From NCBI GenBank assembly GCA_023458555.1, contig JAEWYS010000004.1:186001-250000 (forward strand): a stretch of 64,000 bases of DNA, written 5' to 3'. A program made the translations under genes and the position numbers. Every line of letters begins with the position of its first letter. Position 1 is the first letter of the stretch. Origin of the DNA: Bacteroidota bacterium (GTDB lineage Bacteria > Bacteroidota > Bacteroidia > Cytophagales > Cytophagaceae). The notes below the pieces were generated by a model. The model was not told where the DNA came from. It searched no databases and worked only from the letters and a program-made list of their open reading frames with translations. Below, piece after piece: positions 1 through 7,463 of this stretch.

Positions 1-39
1 GTGGTAAGGTAAGTATACTAAAAATACTCTAACAGCCTG

Positions 40-103
40 AAGCTGTCTGAAGCAATATTCAGGAATTTATTAAAAGGCCTGCCATTGCTCAGACAGCTTT
101 TTA
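40..103 (+). terminator. Long stem-loop terminator of a gene left of the window
   Basis: Bases 40-56 pair with 84-99 (16 pairs with one bulged base), and an inner CAGG/CCTG stem pairs 60-63 with 78-81. A T-rich run follows on the plus strand. No gene is visible in bases 1-39, so this probably ends transcription arriving from the left, convergent with the hxlR-type gene. There is no T run on the minus-strand side. Confidence 0.5.
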
Positions 104-119
104 TTTAAAAATTCTTTTC

Positions 120-497
120 TCAAGCTATCCGCGCATCCTCTCCGATAATTTCTTCCCGATGCTTTTTCCCCCAACGCCACAATTCCATTATAAGCTTATC
201 CAGGGAGCGTCCATGCTCTGTCATCGAATACTCTACTGCGGGCGGAAATGAGCTGATCACCCTGCGAATAATCAGCTTATTCATTTCAAGCTCTTTCAGT
301 TCCTTGGAAAGCATCTTATCGGTAATACCCCTGACCTCTCCGAGTATTTCCCTGTAGCGTTTGGGGCCAAGATAAAGTGAAGTAATAATAGGCAACTTCC
401 AGCGACCGCTCAGAACATCCAGGGCATCCATCACCGGACGAATCAACGCTTCACATTCCTTTTCCTGATCAGGACCTTGAGATAGGGATGAACACAT
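120..497 (-). CDS. HxlR-family winged-helix transcriptional regulator
   Basis: A 125-residue protein with the HxlR/MarR-like winged helix. The hallmark start of the domain (Cys15, then VLSGRWKLPIITSL), the GITDKMLSKELKELE recognition region and the wing ending PPAVEYSMTEHG are all visible. Cys15 sits where redox-sensing members of this family (YodB, HypR) carry their reactive cysteine; Cys2 is a second one. It is divergent from a flavin oxidoreductase and a nitroreductase, a common arrangement for HxlR proteins that respond to electrophiles or quinones, so local repression of those genes and of itself is inferred. A duplicated AGTACTATA box lies in the shared intergenic region. The family call is firm; the inducer is unknown. 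Confidence 0.93.
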   Translation of the reverse strand: MCSSLSQGPDQEKECEALIRPVMDALDVLSGRWKLPIITSLYLGPKRYREILGEVRGITDKMLSKELKELEMNKLIIRRVISSFPPAVEYSMTEHGRSLDKLIMELWRWGKKHREEIIGEDARIA

Positions 498-512
498 AAC
501 TTTCCTTTTAGA

Positions 513-540
513 TAGTACTATACAAACAACCAGTACTATA
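513..540. promoter_or_regulatory. Putative HxlR operator: duplicated AGTACTATA box
   Basis: AGTACTATA occurs at 514-522 and again at 532-540, 18 bases apart, and each copy contains the palindrome AGTACT. The copies lie just upstream of the hxlR-type start and overlap the place where the -33 element of the divergent flavin oxidoreductase promoter (its -7 motif is at 561-568) should be. Known boxes of the HxlR protein YodB also have TACT/AGTA half-sites. That this is the operator is inference. Confidence 0.5.
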
Positions 541-560
541 TTTTATTCCGTAAATTTAGA

Positions 561-568
561 TAAGTTTG
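561..568 (+). promoter_or_regulatory. Bacteroidetes-type -7 promoter motif for the oxidoreductase pair
   Basis: TAAGTTTG matches the Bacteroidetes primary-sigma -7 consensus TAnnTTTG. No clear TTG -33 element is seen; its expected position falls on the AGTACTATA repeat. The resulting leader would be about 75 bases. Confidence 0.4.
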
Positions 569-649
569 CAGAAACTTTCAATAAGCAAACAACAATATAA
601 TTTTCAACTTATTATCTATACATGACACCCTCATGTATAACCAAATGCA

Positions 650-1657
650 ATGAAACATATACCTCTTTCAGTTCTTGAGCTTGCTATAATCCGGGAAGGC
701 GGCAATGCGCAGCAGGCCATAGAAGAGACTGTACGTGTTGCCCGGCATACGGAACAGGAAGGCTATTCCAGACTATGGCTTGCCGAACATCATAATATGC
801 CCTATATATCAAGTTCGGCCACGGCTGTACTAATCGGTCATGTAGCCGGAAAAACCAGGCATATACGTGTAGGTTCAGGCGGTATAATGCTTCCCAATCA
901 TTCTCCTCTGGTAATTGCCGAGCAATTCGGAACGCTGGAAACTCTTTACCCGGGACGGATCGACCTTGGTCTGGGACGGGCTCCCGGAACCGACCAGACG
1001 ACTGCCATGGCACTTCGCCGTCATAATACAACTACAGCACACAGCTTTCCTTCCGATGTAAAATCATTGCAGGCCTATTTCTGCAATGAAGATAATGATG
1101 CCAAAGTACGCGCTTTCCCGGGCGAAGGCCTTTCCGTTCCGTTATGGATACTGGGCTCCAGCACCGACAGTGCCTATCTGGCTGCGGAAATGGGTCTTCC
1201 ATACGCATTTGCCGCGCATTTTGCTCCGGCACAGCTGTTTGCCGCTATCAATATTTACCGGCAACATTTCAAACCTTCAAAACAATTAAATAAACCATAC
1301 CTGATGGTTGCTGTCAATGTAATTGCAGCAGATAATGATGATGAAGCAAACCATCTGACAACATCCCTGATCAATATGTTTCTGGGGGTAGTTACAGGCA
1401 AGCCTCAGCCATTGCGCCCTCCGGGCAAACTTTCCGATCTATATCAATATCAGGATGTACAGCACGCTGTCAACAATATGCTCGCCGGCACTTTCATGGG
1501 CGGACCTGAAAAACTTCGTCATGAGTTAGCCGGATTTATTTCTGATACTCAACTGGACGAACTGATGGTGACCGGCTATATTTATGATCCGGAAGCTCGA
1601 CTCAACTCTTTTTCAATACTAAAAAGAGCATTAGACTCAGCAGATAAAAGCAACTAA
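650..1657 (+). CDS. LLM-class (luciferase-like) flavin-dependent oxidoreductase
   Basis: A 335-residue protein of the bacterial-luciferase-like superfamily (TIM barrel using FMNH2 or F420). The 'luciferase family, group 1' signatures are visible: RLWLAEHHNMP near residue 43, then VGSGGIMLPNHSPLVIAEQF and LYPGRIDLGLGRAPGTD around residues 75-112. The length is usual for the group. These proteins are commonly annotated as monooxygenases or alkanal monooxygenase-like, but the substrate cannot be told from sequence. It is followed 56 bases later by a nitroreductase and sits divergent to an HxlR regulator, so the two enzymes probably form a regulated flavoenzyme unit handling electrophilic or quinone-type compounds (inference). 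Confidence 0.9.
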   Translation: MKHIPLSVLELAIIREGGNAQQAIEETVRVARHTEQEGYSRLWLAEHHNMPYISSSATAVLIGHVAGKTRHIRVGSGGIMLPNHSPLVIAEQFGTLETLYPGRIDLGLGRAPGTDQTTAMALRRHNTTTAHSFPSDVKSLQAYFCNEDNDAKVRAFPGEGLSVPLWILGSSTDSAYLAAEMGLPYAFAAHFAPAQLFAAINIYRQHFKPSKQLNKPYLMVAVNVIAADNDDEANHLTTSLINMFLGVVTGKPQPLRPPGKLSDLYQYQDVQHAVNNMLAGTFMGGPEKLRHELAGFISDTQLDELMVTGYIYDPEARLNSFSILKRALDSADKSN

Positions 1658-1713
1658 AATCCGCCACCTCTAACACCGTATTTACAATTTTCAACAATAT
1701 AATATACCGCATT

Positions 1714-2346
1714 ATGTCAATAACAGAATCTCTTAACTGGCGCTATGCCACTAAAAGCTATAACGGACAATCTGTTTCTCAGGACAAAATTGATACGATA
1801 CTTGAAGCCATACATCTTTCTCCCAGCAGTTCGGGACTACAACCATTCAACGTTTTGGTTATCAGCAATCCTGAACTGAAAGAAAAAATACGTCCCATAG
1901 CGTTCAATCAGCAACAAATTACTCAGTGTTCACATGTGCTGGTTTTCGCAGCCTGGGATAATTATACGGTAGAGCGAATCAACAAAGTGTTTGAGCGTAA
2001 CAATACAGAACGCAATCTTCCCCCGAGCGCAACCGATGATTACAGAAACATGCTCATTCAGTCCTATACAAACCTTACGGCCGAGCAAAACTTTGAGCAT
2101 GCAGCACGCCAAACCTACATCGCTCTTGGCTTCGCCCTATACACAGCTGCCCAGGTGCAGGTAGATGCTACCCCGATGGAAGGCTTTAGCAATGCTGCCC
2201 TGGATGAGCTTCTGGGACTAAAACAACAAGGCCTGAAAAGTGTTACCATACTGGCCCTGGGGTACAGGGATGCTGCAAACGACTGGCTTGCTCCTATGAA
2301 AAAAGTGCGTGCTCCGAAAAGCGACTTTTTTATTGAGCTTAACTAA
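1714..2346 (+). CDS. Nitroreductase-family NAD(P)H-dependent oxidoreductase
   Basis: A 210-residue FMN-binding nitroreductase-fold protein. The opening NWRYATKSYNGQSVS is typical of the NfsB-like subgroup (arginine for FMN phosphate), followed by LSPSSSGLQPFNVLVIS near residue 36 and the C-terminal LGLKQQGLKSVTILALGYRD that closes the flavin site. Family members reduce nitroaromatics, quinones or flavins with NAD(P)H and act as homodimers in the cytoplasm. It lies 56 bases after the luciferase-like oxidoreductase and could supply reduced flavin or act in the same detoxification response; this link is inferred from position only. Confidence 0.92.
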   Translation: MSITESLNWRYATKSYNGQSVSQDKIDTILEAIHLSPSSSGLQPFNVLVISNPELKEKIRPIAFNQQQITQCSHVLVFAAWDNYTVERINKVFERNNTERNLPPSATDDYRNMLIQSYTNLTAEQNFEHAARQTYIALGFALYTAAQVQVDATPMEGFSNAALDELLGLKQQGLKSVTILALGYRDAANDWLAPMKKVRAPKSDFFIELN

Positions 2347-2361
2347 TCTGGTTCGGCCAAA

Positions 2362-2386
2362 GAGCAGAGTACACATAGCTCTGCTC
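2362..2386 (+). terminator. Hairpin after the nitroreductase gene
   Basis: GAGCAGAG (2362-2369) pairs perfectly with CTCTGCTC (2379-2386) across a 9-base loop, 16 bases after the stop codon. There is no T run after it, so it is only a weak terminator candidate or an RNA 3'-end stabiliser. Confidence 0.3.
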
Positions 2387-2473
2387 CTCACTGCCACAGA
2401 TTAAATCACCATACTGCCACCGTCTGCCGGCACAAAAACCTGTCTCAAACCGTCAGTAGAACAATACCGGGAT

Positions 2474-3316
2474 ATGAAGGATTTTTTATTGGAAGTGGCA
2501 TTTACAATAGCAGGCATTGGAGCTGCTTCCGGGTTGGTCTTCAAAAACGACCGGCTTTATCTGATCTCTGATACCAGCAATTATCTATACCAGTATTCAA
2601 TTACCAGCCAGCGACTGTACAAAACACTTCTTACAGACTCCGCTCCGCCGCACGAGCAGCTTTCCAAAGACACAAAAAGTGATTTTGAAGCGATTTTTTC
2701 TGATGAAGACCGGCTTGTCATTCTTGGTTCCGGATCTGATACCGGATCTGTCCGAAATCAGCAGTTTTCAATCCCCATTCATGCAAAAAAATATCGTATA
2801 AAAGAGCTGGATATGCGCCCGCTGTATCAGCATTTGCAGAAAAAATATCAGATTGGCACTGATAATTTCAATATTGAGGGAGCCCTGCGCTATAAGAACC
2901 AATTACTGCTATTCAACAGGGGAAACGGTCTTTTAGGCTTCAATGGTATTTTTCGCCTTACCCCCGGTCTGGATACAATATTTATTCCTGTACCTCTGCC
3001 TGCTCTTAACGATACTCCTGCAGGGTTCAGCGATGCTGTCAGAGTGCGTGATACTATTTACTTCACCGCCGTTGCAGAATCTCAGCCTTCTGTTTACCAT
3101 GACGGCACAATTAAAGGTACTTACCTGGGTATAATGCACCTGCCGGAATTCGAAGTTGAGCAACTGATTGTGCTCTCTGACACTTCCAAATTTGAAGGCA
3201 TCACATTATTTTCAGAAGATAGCCAATCCGTCCATTTTCTCCTTTGTGAAGACAGAGACTCCCACTCACAAGAGTCTGTAATATATCACCTTAAAATTAA
3301 AAAAATACAGCATTAA
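2474..3316 (+). CDS. Beta-propeller-like protein of unknown function (DUF6929-like)
   Basis: A 280-residue protein without a signal peptide. It shows repeated beta-rich segments such as GLVFKNDRLYLISDTSNYLYQY, EDRLVILGSGSD, IEGALRYKNQLLLFNRGN and GFSDAVRVRDTIYFTAVAE, as expected of a small beta-propeller. It resembles a Bacteroidetes family I recall as DUF6929, whose function is not established; that name is from memory and unverified. It stands alone, 127 bases after the nitroreductase and 175 before the tail-collar gene. The start follows GATATGAAGG with no clear ribosome site, which is usual in this phylum. I do not recognise a catalytic motif. Confidence 0.75.
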   Translation: MKDFLLEVAFTIAGIGAASGLVFKNDRLYLISDTSNYLYQYSITSQRLYKTLLTDSAPPHEQLSKDTKSDFEAIFSDEDRLVILGSGSDTGSVRNQQFSIPIHAKKYRIKELDMRPLYQHLQKKYQIGTDNFNIEGALRYKNQLLLFNRGNGLLGFNGIFRLTPGLDTIFIPVPLPALNDTPAGFSDAVRVRDTIYFTAVAESQPSVYHDGTIKGTYLGIMHLPEFEVEQLIVLSDTSKFEGITLFSEDSQSVHFLLCEDRDSHSQESVIYHLKIKKIQH

Positions 3317-3395
3317 TCCACTATGGCATGCATCCTAAATACCTTATATACAAACTTCTTTTTATCAATATATTTTAAAAATTAAATTCCCTGAC

Positions 3396-3403
3396 TATAT
3401 TTG
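3396..3403 (+). promoter_or_regulatory. Bacteroidetes-type -7 promoter motif before the tail-collar gene
   Basis: TATATTTG matches TAnnTTTG exactly. A TTTT tract at 3373-3376 lies 19 bases upstream as an imperfect -33 element. Transcription would begin near 3410 and give a leader of about 80 bases. Confidence 0.45.
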
Positions 3404-3491
3404 ATTCACTTTTGAGATGTAAGCTATGCTCCTCTCGAATCAATATTTTTAAGTTTTCATTTTTATTAACCTAACAACTACTTTTAATTTT

Positions 3492-4037
3492 ATGGACGAA
3501 TATCTAGCAATTATCAAGATTTTTGGTGGAAACTTTGCGCCAAAAGGCTGGGCTGTGTGTCAGGGACAGCTATTATCCATCGCTCAGAACACAGCATTAT
3601 TCTCTCTTTTAGGAACTACTTATGGCGGCAACGGACAAACTTCCTTTGCTCTTCCAGATCTGAGAGGCAGAGCACCTATCGGTTATGGCCAAGGCCCCGG
3701 ACTAAGCAATTATGCACTGGGACAGGTATCCGGAACGGAAAATGTGACACTCACAACCGGCAATATACCACCACACAATCACGTGGTATCCGGCACCGTA
3801 AAATTACCGGTCAATGCTGATTCATCAGCTACGGACAATCCGGAAGAGGCATATCCTGCTCCCACTGCAAGCAATAACTACAATACTTCGCCAAGCTCGG
3901 GGGCTTACTCAGGCAATCTTTCTGTGGATCTGACTACCGGAGTAACTGGTAACGGATTACCTATAAGCATTATGCAGCCTACGCTGGCAATGAATTACAT
4001 CATCTGCCTCGAAGGGCTGTTCCCTTCCCGTAGTTAG
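3492..4037 (+). CDS. Phage tail-collar domain protein (MdpB/microcystin-dependent-protein family)
   Basis: A 181-residue protein of the tail-collar family. The N-terminal collar module is clear: residues 8-20 KIFGGNFAPKGWA, then CQGQLLSIAQNTALFSLLGTTYGG and FALPDLRGRAPIGYGQGPG. The middle is Ser/Thr/Asn-rich and low in complexity, and the C-terminus PISIMQPTLAMNYIICLEGLFPSRS is the conserved end of MdpB-type proteins. No tail, capsid or packaging genes are nearby, so it is not a prophage remnant. Stand-alone members are common in Bacteroidetes, often in tandem, and their biological role is poorly known. It has its own promoter-like motif and is followed 41 bases later by a binding-protein-fold gene, probably as one unit. 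Confidence 0.9.
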   Translation: MDEYLAIIKIFGGNFAPKGWAVCQGQLLSIAQNTALFSLLGTTYGGNGQTSFALPDLRGRAPIGYGQGPGLSNYALGQVSGTENVTLTTGNIPPHNHVVSGTVKLPVNADSSATDNPEEAYPAPTASNNYNTSPSSGAYSGNLSVDLTTGVTGNGLPISIMQPTLAMNYIICLEGLFPSRS

Positions 4038-4078
4038 TCTGCCGGTCAATTTTCAGACCATATAGCCTGATTGCAATT

Positions 4079-5236
4079 ATGACTGTAATCAAGATAGGGG
4101 TTTTATTGCCCAAATCTTCTTTATATCCCTCGATTGGATTTGATCTGCTGAATGGATTAAAAGCACAGCTGGATTCCGTTCAGCATTTTTCCTATGAACT
4201 CCTGTATGAAAATATTGGTACCGGCGGAGACTCCAACGAGATATATAACAAAACCGAAAAACTTCTGCTACAGGAGTCATGGATTGTACTGGCTTTTCTG
4301 GACCATAGTGAGGCCACAAAACTGGATATGTTATTCAGACAGCAAAAGCGGATTCTGATTGTATTGGATCCGGGTGCTCATATTCCCCTGGTCTGGAACG
4401 ACGGAAGCCCATACCGCTTTACTATTTCACTGCAAACTGCTTTCAATAATTATGTTACAGGTACCCTGGCCGCAAAAACCGGAAATAAACGGGCATTTTT
4501 CGCATCTTCTTTTTACGAAGGCGGATACCTGCAAACATATTCATACCTGAAAGGTTATGAGCGCGAAGGCGGTACGATATACTTTCATTCAATTGTTCCC
4601 TTTCATCGAAATGAATATCAGACAAGCGACCTTGTACATGCCTTTGAACATCACCAACCTGAGGCTATACTGGCTCAGTTTTCGGCAGAAGCAGGTGAAG
4701 TCTTTCTGGGCAGGTATGCTCAGACCAGTATCTGCCGGCAAGTCCCCCTTTTTGTATCGGCTTTTATGCTTGAAGAAAGCTGGCTCGACACTGTACCTTA
4801 TCCATTTGATGGAATAAAAGGATGTATCTCCTGGTGCCGGTCGCTTGATACTGACATGAATCATCAGTTCATTGATGCAATCAGGCATCGGCATGCAACT
4901 ATACCTACTATTTTCACTTTATTGGGCTGGGAAAGCGGATTACTGATAAATCAGTTAGCACATAACCCGGAAACATCTGGAAGAACCGACGAGATTTTAT
5001 CAAAAACAGAATCCATGGAACTGCATTCTCCCAGAGGAACTCTCCAGTTGCATAAAGATTCCCGTATTTTCTTTAGTCCGGTTTACCAGACAGAAATTGT
5101 CAAAAACCCGGATACCGGAAACTGCCAGCTGAAACTAATCGGGGATTATCCCTGCGAATCTGAAAAATCTGCCTTTACGAATGGAGCTCCCAGCGGAGTT
5201 TTTTCCAAATGGACAAACACTTACCTATGCATTTAA
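4079..5236 (+). CDS. Type 1 periplasmic-binding-fold protein (Leu/Ile/Val-binding-like), no signal peptide
   Basis: A 385-residue protein with the ABC-transporter amino-acid-binding fold. It opens directly with the first strand, MTVIKIGVLLPKSSLYPSIG, and continues through GFDLLNGLKAQL, LAAKTGNKRAFFASSFYEGGYLQ and a second lobe with GIKGCISWCRSLD. Binding proteins of this family are normally exported, yet this one begins at the fold with no leader and no lipobox, so it looks cytoplasmic. No permease or ATPase gene is adjacent. It lies between a tail-collar protein and a T9SS cargo, 41 and 37 bases away. It may be a sensor or ligand-binding component rather than a transporter part; this is inference. 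Confidence 0.8.
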   Translation: MTVIKIGVLLPKSSLYPSIGFDLLNGLKAQLDSVQHFSYELLYENIGTGGDSNEIYNKTEKLLLQESWIVLAFLDHSEATKLDMLFRQQKRILIVLDPGAHIPLVWNDGSPYRFTISLQTAFNNYVTGTLAAKTGNKRAFFASSFYEGGYLQTYSYLKGYEREGGTIYFHSIVPFHRNEYQTSDLVHAFEHHQPEAILAQFSAEAGEVFLGRYAQTSICRQVPLFVSAFMLEESWLDTVPYPFDGIKGCISWCRSLDTDMNHQFIDAIRHRHATIPTIFTLLGWESGLLINQLAHNPETSGRTDEILSKTESMELHSPRGTLQLHKDSRIFFSPVYQTEIVKNPDTGNCQLKLIGDYPCESEKSAFTNGAPSGVFSKWTNTYLCI

Positions 5237-5241
5237 GTTTG
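5234..5241 (+). promoter_or_regulatory. Possible -7 motif before the secreted protein gene
   Basis: TAAGTTTG overlaps the stop codon of the binding-protein gene and matches TAnnTTTG. No -33 element is evident, so this may be a chance match. If real, the secreted protein could be made independently of the two genes before it. Confidence 0.25.
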
Positions 5242-5273
5242 ACGCACACAACACGTAACTAATTCATAAAATT

Positions 5274-7379
5274 ATGAAATACCTATATACCTTCTCCAAA
5301 ACATTGTTTACTTTTTGCCTGATCTTTCTGACAACGCTATACGGATCAGCACAAACCACATTAAATACAGGCGATATTTCTATTATTGGATTCAATTCCG
5401 GGCTCGATTATCGCGACGGTTTTGCTTTTGTAACCTGGGTACCACTAGAGGCAGGCACACAGATACGATTTACAGACAATGGATTCAACAGTGCTGCACA
5501 CTCCAATACCGCCGGCAATATCAGAGAGCTGGAACAAACCATACACTGGACAGCAACATCAGCTATCGCAGCAGGTACCGTCATTGTAATTGAAGCCGAT
5601 GGAAGCACCTCTCCCTCTACCATTACCAGCCATGGTTCGGTAGTCGTGTACAATGCTGACGGCGGGGTAACAGCAACTATTGCCCTTACCAATGCCGGCG
5701 AACAGATTTTCGCGTTCCAGGGCACCTATACCGTAAGCAACAATGCGTCAGGCACGCTTTCCGGTACACTGCTAGACGGAGTCGGCTTCCAGGGTGCCGG
5801 AGCCTATACCGGCTGGCTTACTACCGGCACCGTAAGCGCCAACAGATCTTACCGTCCTTCAGATCTGCCCAACGCTCTATATTTTGCAGATGGAACAGTA
5901 GGAGCCGCTTATACCGGACCACGCAGCAATCTGACAATGATGCAATTAAAAGCATCAGTATCCAATAGTGCAAACTGGACACTGTACACGAACCCGGGCG
6001 GCGTGCAGCAGTACAATACCACTTCTTTTGAAGCCCTGACAGCACCGGCTATCACCGGTCACCCTTCCGGCAGCACAATCTGCCAGGGTAGTAACACAAC
6101 ATTCTCCATAACCGCTACCGGTGCCTCCACTTATCAGTGGCAGGTAAGCACCAACAACGGAACGAGCTTCGAAAATCTGAATAATGATGGTGTATATTCG
6201 GGAGTATCCACGACAACATTAACCATTACAGGAGCTACGGTGTCTCTGAACAATAATCTGTATCGCTGCATCGCATCAGGCGCCGTCACACCAGCTGCTA
6301 CATCCAATAACGCAAGACTTACTGTACCGCAGCTTCCAGTTGCTGCTGCTCAACCCGAGAACGCTCTTATATGCAGCGGCAGTGAAACCGGCATCGCATT
6401 AAGCGCCGATCTTCAGGGGACCTCCTTTACCTGGACTCATTCTGTCACCGAAGGATCTGTATCCGGTGGATCCAGCGGAGAAGGCAATACAATTGTGCAG
6501 AACCTGCAGGGAGAAGGTGTGATAAGCTATGTAATTACCCCGACTCTTAATAATTGCACCGGTGCATCTGTCACTGTAGCTGTGGGAGTTACTCCCGCTG
6601 CCGCTATCACCGCTCCCCCTACAAACCAAAGTACCTGCCCGGATGAGGAAGTTTCTTTTACTACAGAGGCAGCAAACGCATCTTCGTATCAATGGCAGGT
6701 AAATACAGGCTCAGAATTTGAAAATCTCACAGAAAGCACCCTTTATTCAGGTGTAACGACAAACTCACTGACCATATCAGAAGCCAGCGCCGGCATGAAT
6801 GGCTATTTATATAGGGTGATTGTCAACAGCAACTGCCCATATACAATTACCAGCCAACCAGTCACACTGACAGCTACAGATACAGAAGAACCGGTTTTTA
6901 TCTCCTGTCCTGAAGACATTGTTACCTTCGATGCCAATTATGTATATGAGGAACCGGCTGCCAGTGATAATTGCACTGACAATCCAACAATAGAACTCGC
7001 TGAAGGCCTGGGCATCGGAGCTACCTTTCCGACAGGCACTACTACAGAGACATATACCGCGAGTGACGTGTCCGGCAACATTGCTACCTGTTCTTTTACA
7101 GTTACTGTTGAACTGATTACATCATTTGATAATCAGTCTCAGGCTGGCATGAATGTACATCCCAATCCTGCAAGGAACAACATAACGATTCATTTGTCCA
7201 ATAGCAGTGGTCCGGTGGAAATTCAGTGGCATACGCTTTCCGGCCAGCTCATCGAGACTCTGAGTGTAACTGATGTAAAAGAATATCTGTATGACATCCG
7301 CCATTTATCAGCAGGAGTATATCTGCTTCATGTAATCAGCAGTCAGGAACATCATATTCAGAAAATACTGGTAAAATAA
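5274..7379 (+). CDS. Secreted multidomain protein with type IX secretion sorting domain
   Basis: A 701-residue exported protein. The signal peptide covers about residues 1-26, ending GSAQ. Residues about 30-235 form a lamin-tail-like beta domain (DISIIGFNS, then GTQIRFTDNGFN). Two Ig-like repeats follow near 285-340 and 472-520, both with the pattern YQWQV...YSGV...L.I..A...N..LYR. A HYR-like domain spans about 535-612 (PVFISCPEDI, ASDVSGNIATCSFTV). The last 76 residues are a type A T9SS sorting domain (VHPNPARN, LSGQLIETL, LSAGVYLLHV, KILVK). It should cross the outer membrane by T9SS and be attached to or released from the surface. An adhesin or matrix role is plausible. It follows the tail-collar and binding-protein genes. 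Confidence 0.9.
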   Translation: MKYLYTFSKTLFTFCLIFLTTLYGSAQTTLNTGDISIIGFNSGLDYRDGFAFVTWVPLEAGTQIRFTDNGFNSAAHSNTAGNIRELEQTIHWTATSAIAAGTVIVIEADGSTSPSTITSHGSVVVYNADGGVTATIALTNAGEQIFAFQGTYTVSNNASGTLSGTLLDGVGFQGAGAYTGWLTTGTVSANRSYRPSDLPNALYFADGTVGAAYTGPRSNLTMMQLKASVSNSANWTLYTNPGGVQQYNTTSFEALTAPAITGHPSGSTICQGSNTTFSITATGASTYQWQVSTNNGTSFENLNNDGVYSGVSTTTLTITGATVSLNNNLYRCIASGAVTPAATSNNARLTVPQLPVAAAQPENALICSGSETGIALSADLQGTSFTWTHSVTEGSVSGGSSGEGNTIVQNLQGEGVISYVITPTLNNCTGASVTVAVGVTPAAAITAPPTNQSTCPDEEVSFTTEAANASSYQWQVNTGSEFENLTESTLYSGVTTNSLTISEASAGMNGYLYRVIVNSNCPYTITSQPVTLTATDTEEPVFISCPEDIVTFDANYVYEEPAASDNCTDNPTIELAEGLGIGATFPTGTTTETYTASDVSGNIATCSFTVTVELITSFDNQSQAGMNVHPNPARNNITIHLSNSSGPVEIQWHTLSGQLIETLSVTDVKEYLYDIRHLSAGVYLLHVISSQEHHIQKILVK

Positions 7380-7395
7380 TATCATCCGATATCAA

Positions 7396-7440
7396 CAGCT
7401 ACTACCAGGTCAGCAAGCCTGATAGTAGCTGGTTTTATTT
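7396..7440 (+). terminator. Terminator between convergent genes
   Basis: Bases 7396-7409 pair with 7418-7431 (13 of 14 pairs) across an 8-base loop, followed by a TTTTATTT run on the plus strand. It ends the T9SS-cargo gene and faces the convergent hydrolase gene. Confidence 0.75.
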
Positions 7441-7463
7441 AATCATCCCAATCGGAGATTTTC

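Noticed and set aside
12..28. AGTATACT followed by TACTAAAAATACT near the left edge, like an HxlR box
   Set aside because: It lies beyond the terminator of an unseen gene and differs from the intergenic AGTACTATA repeat; too weak to claim.
3492..4037. Prophage remnant, because of a tail-collar domain
   Set aside because: No other phage gene, integrase or attachment repeat is nearby; stand-alone MdpB-like genes are common in Bacteroidetes.
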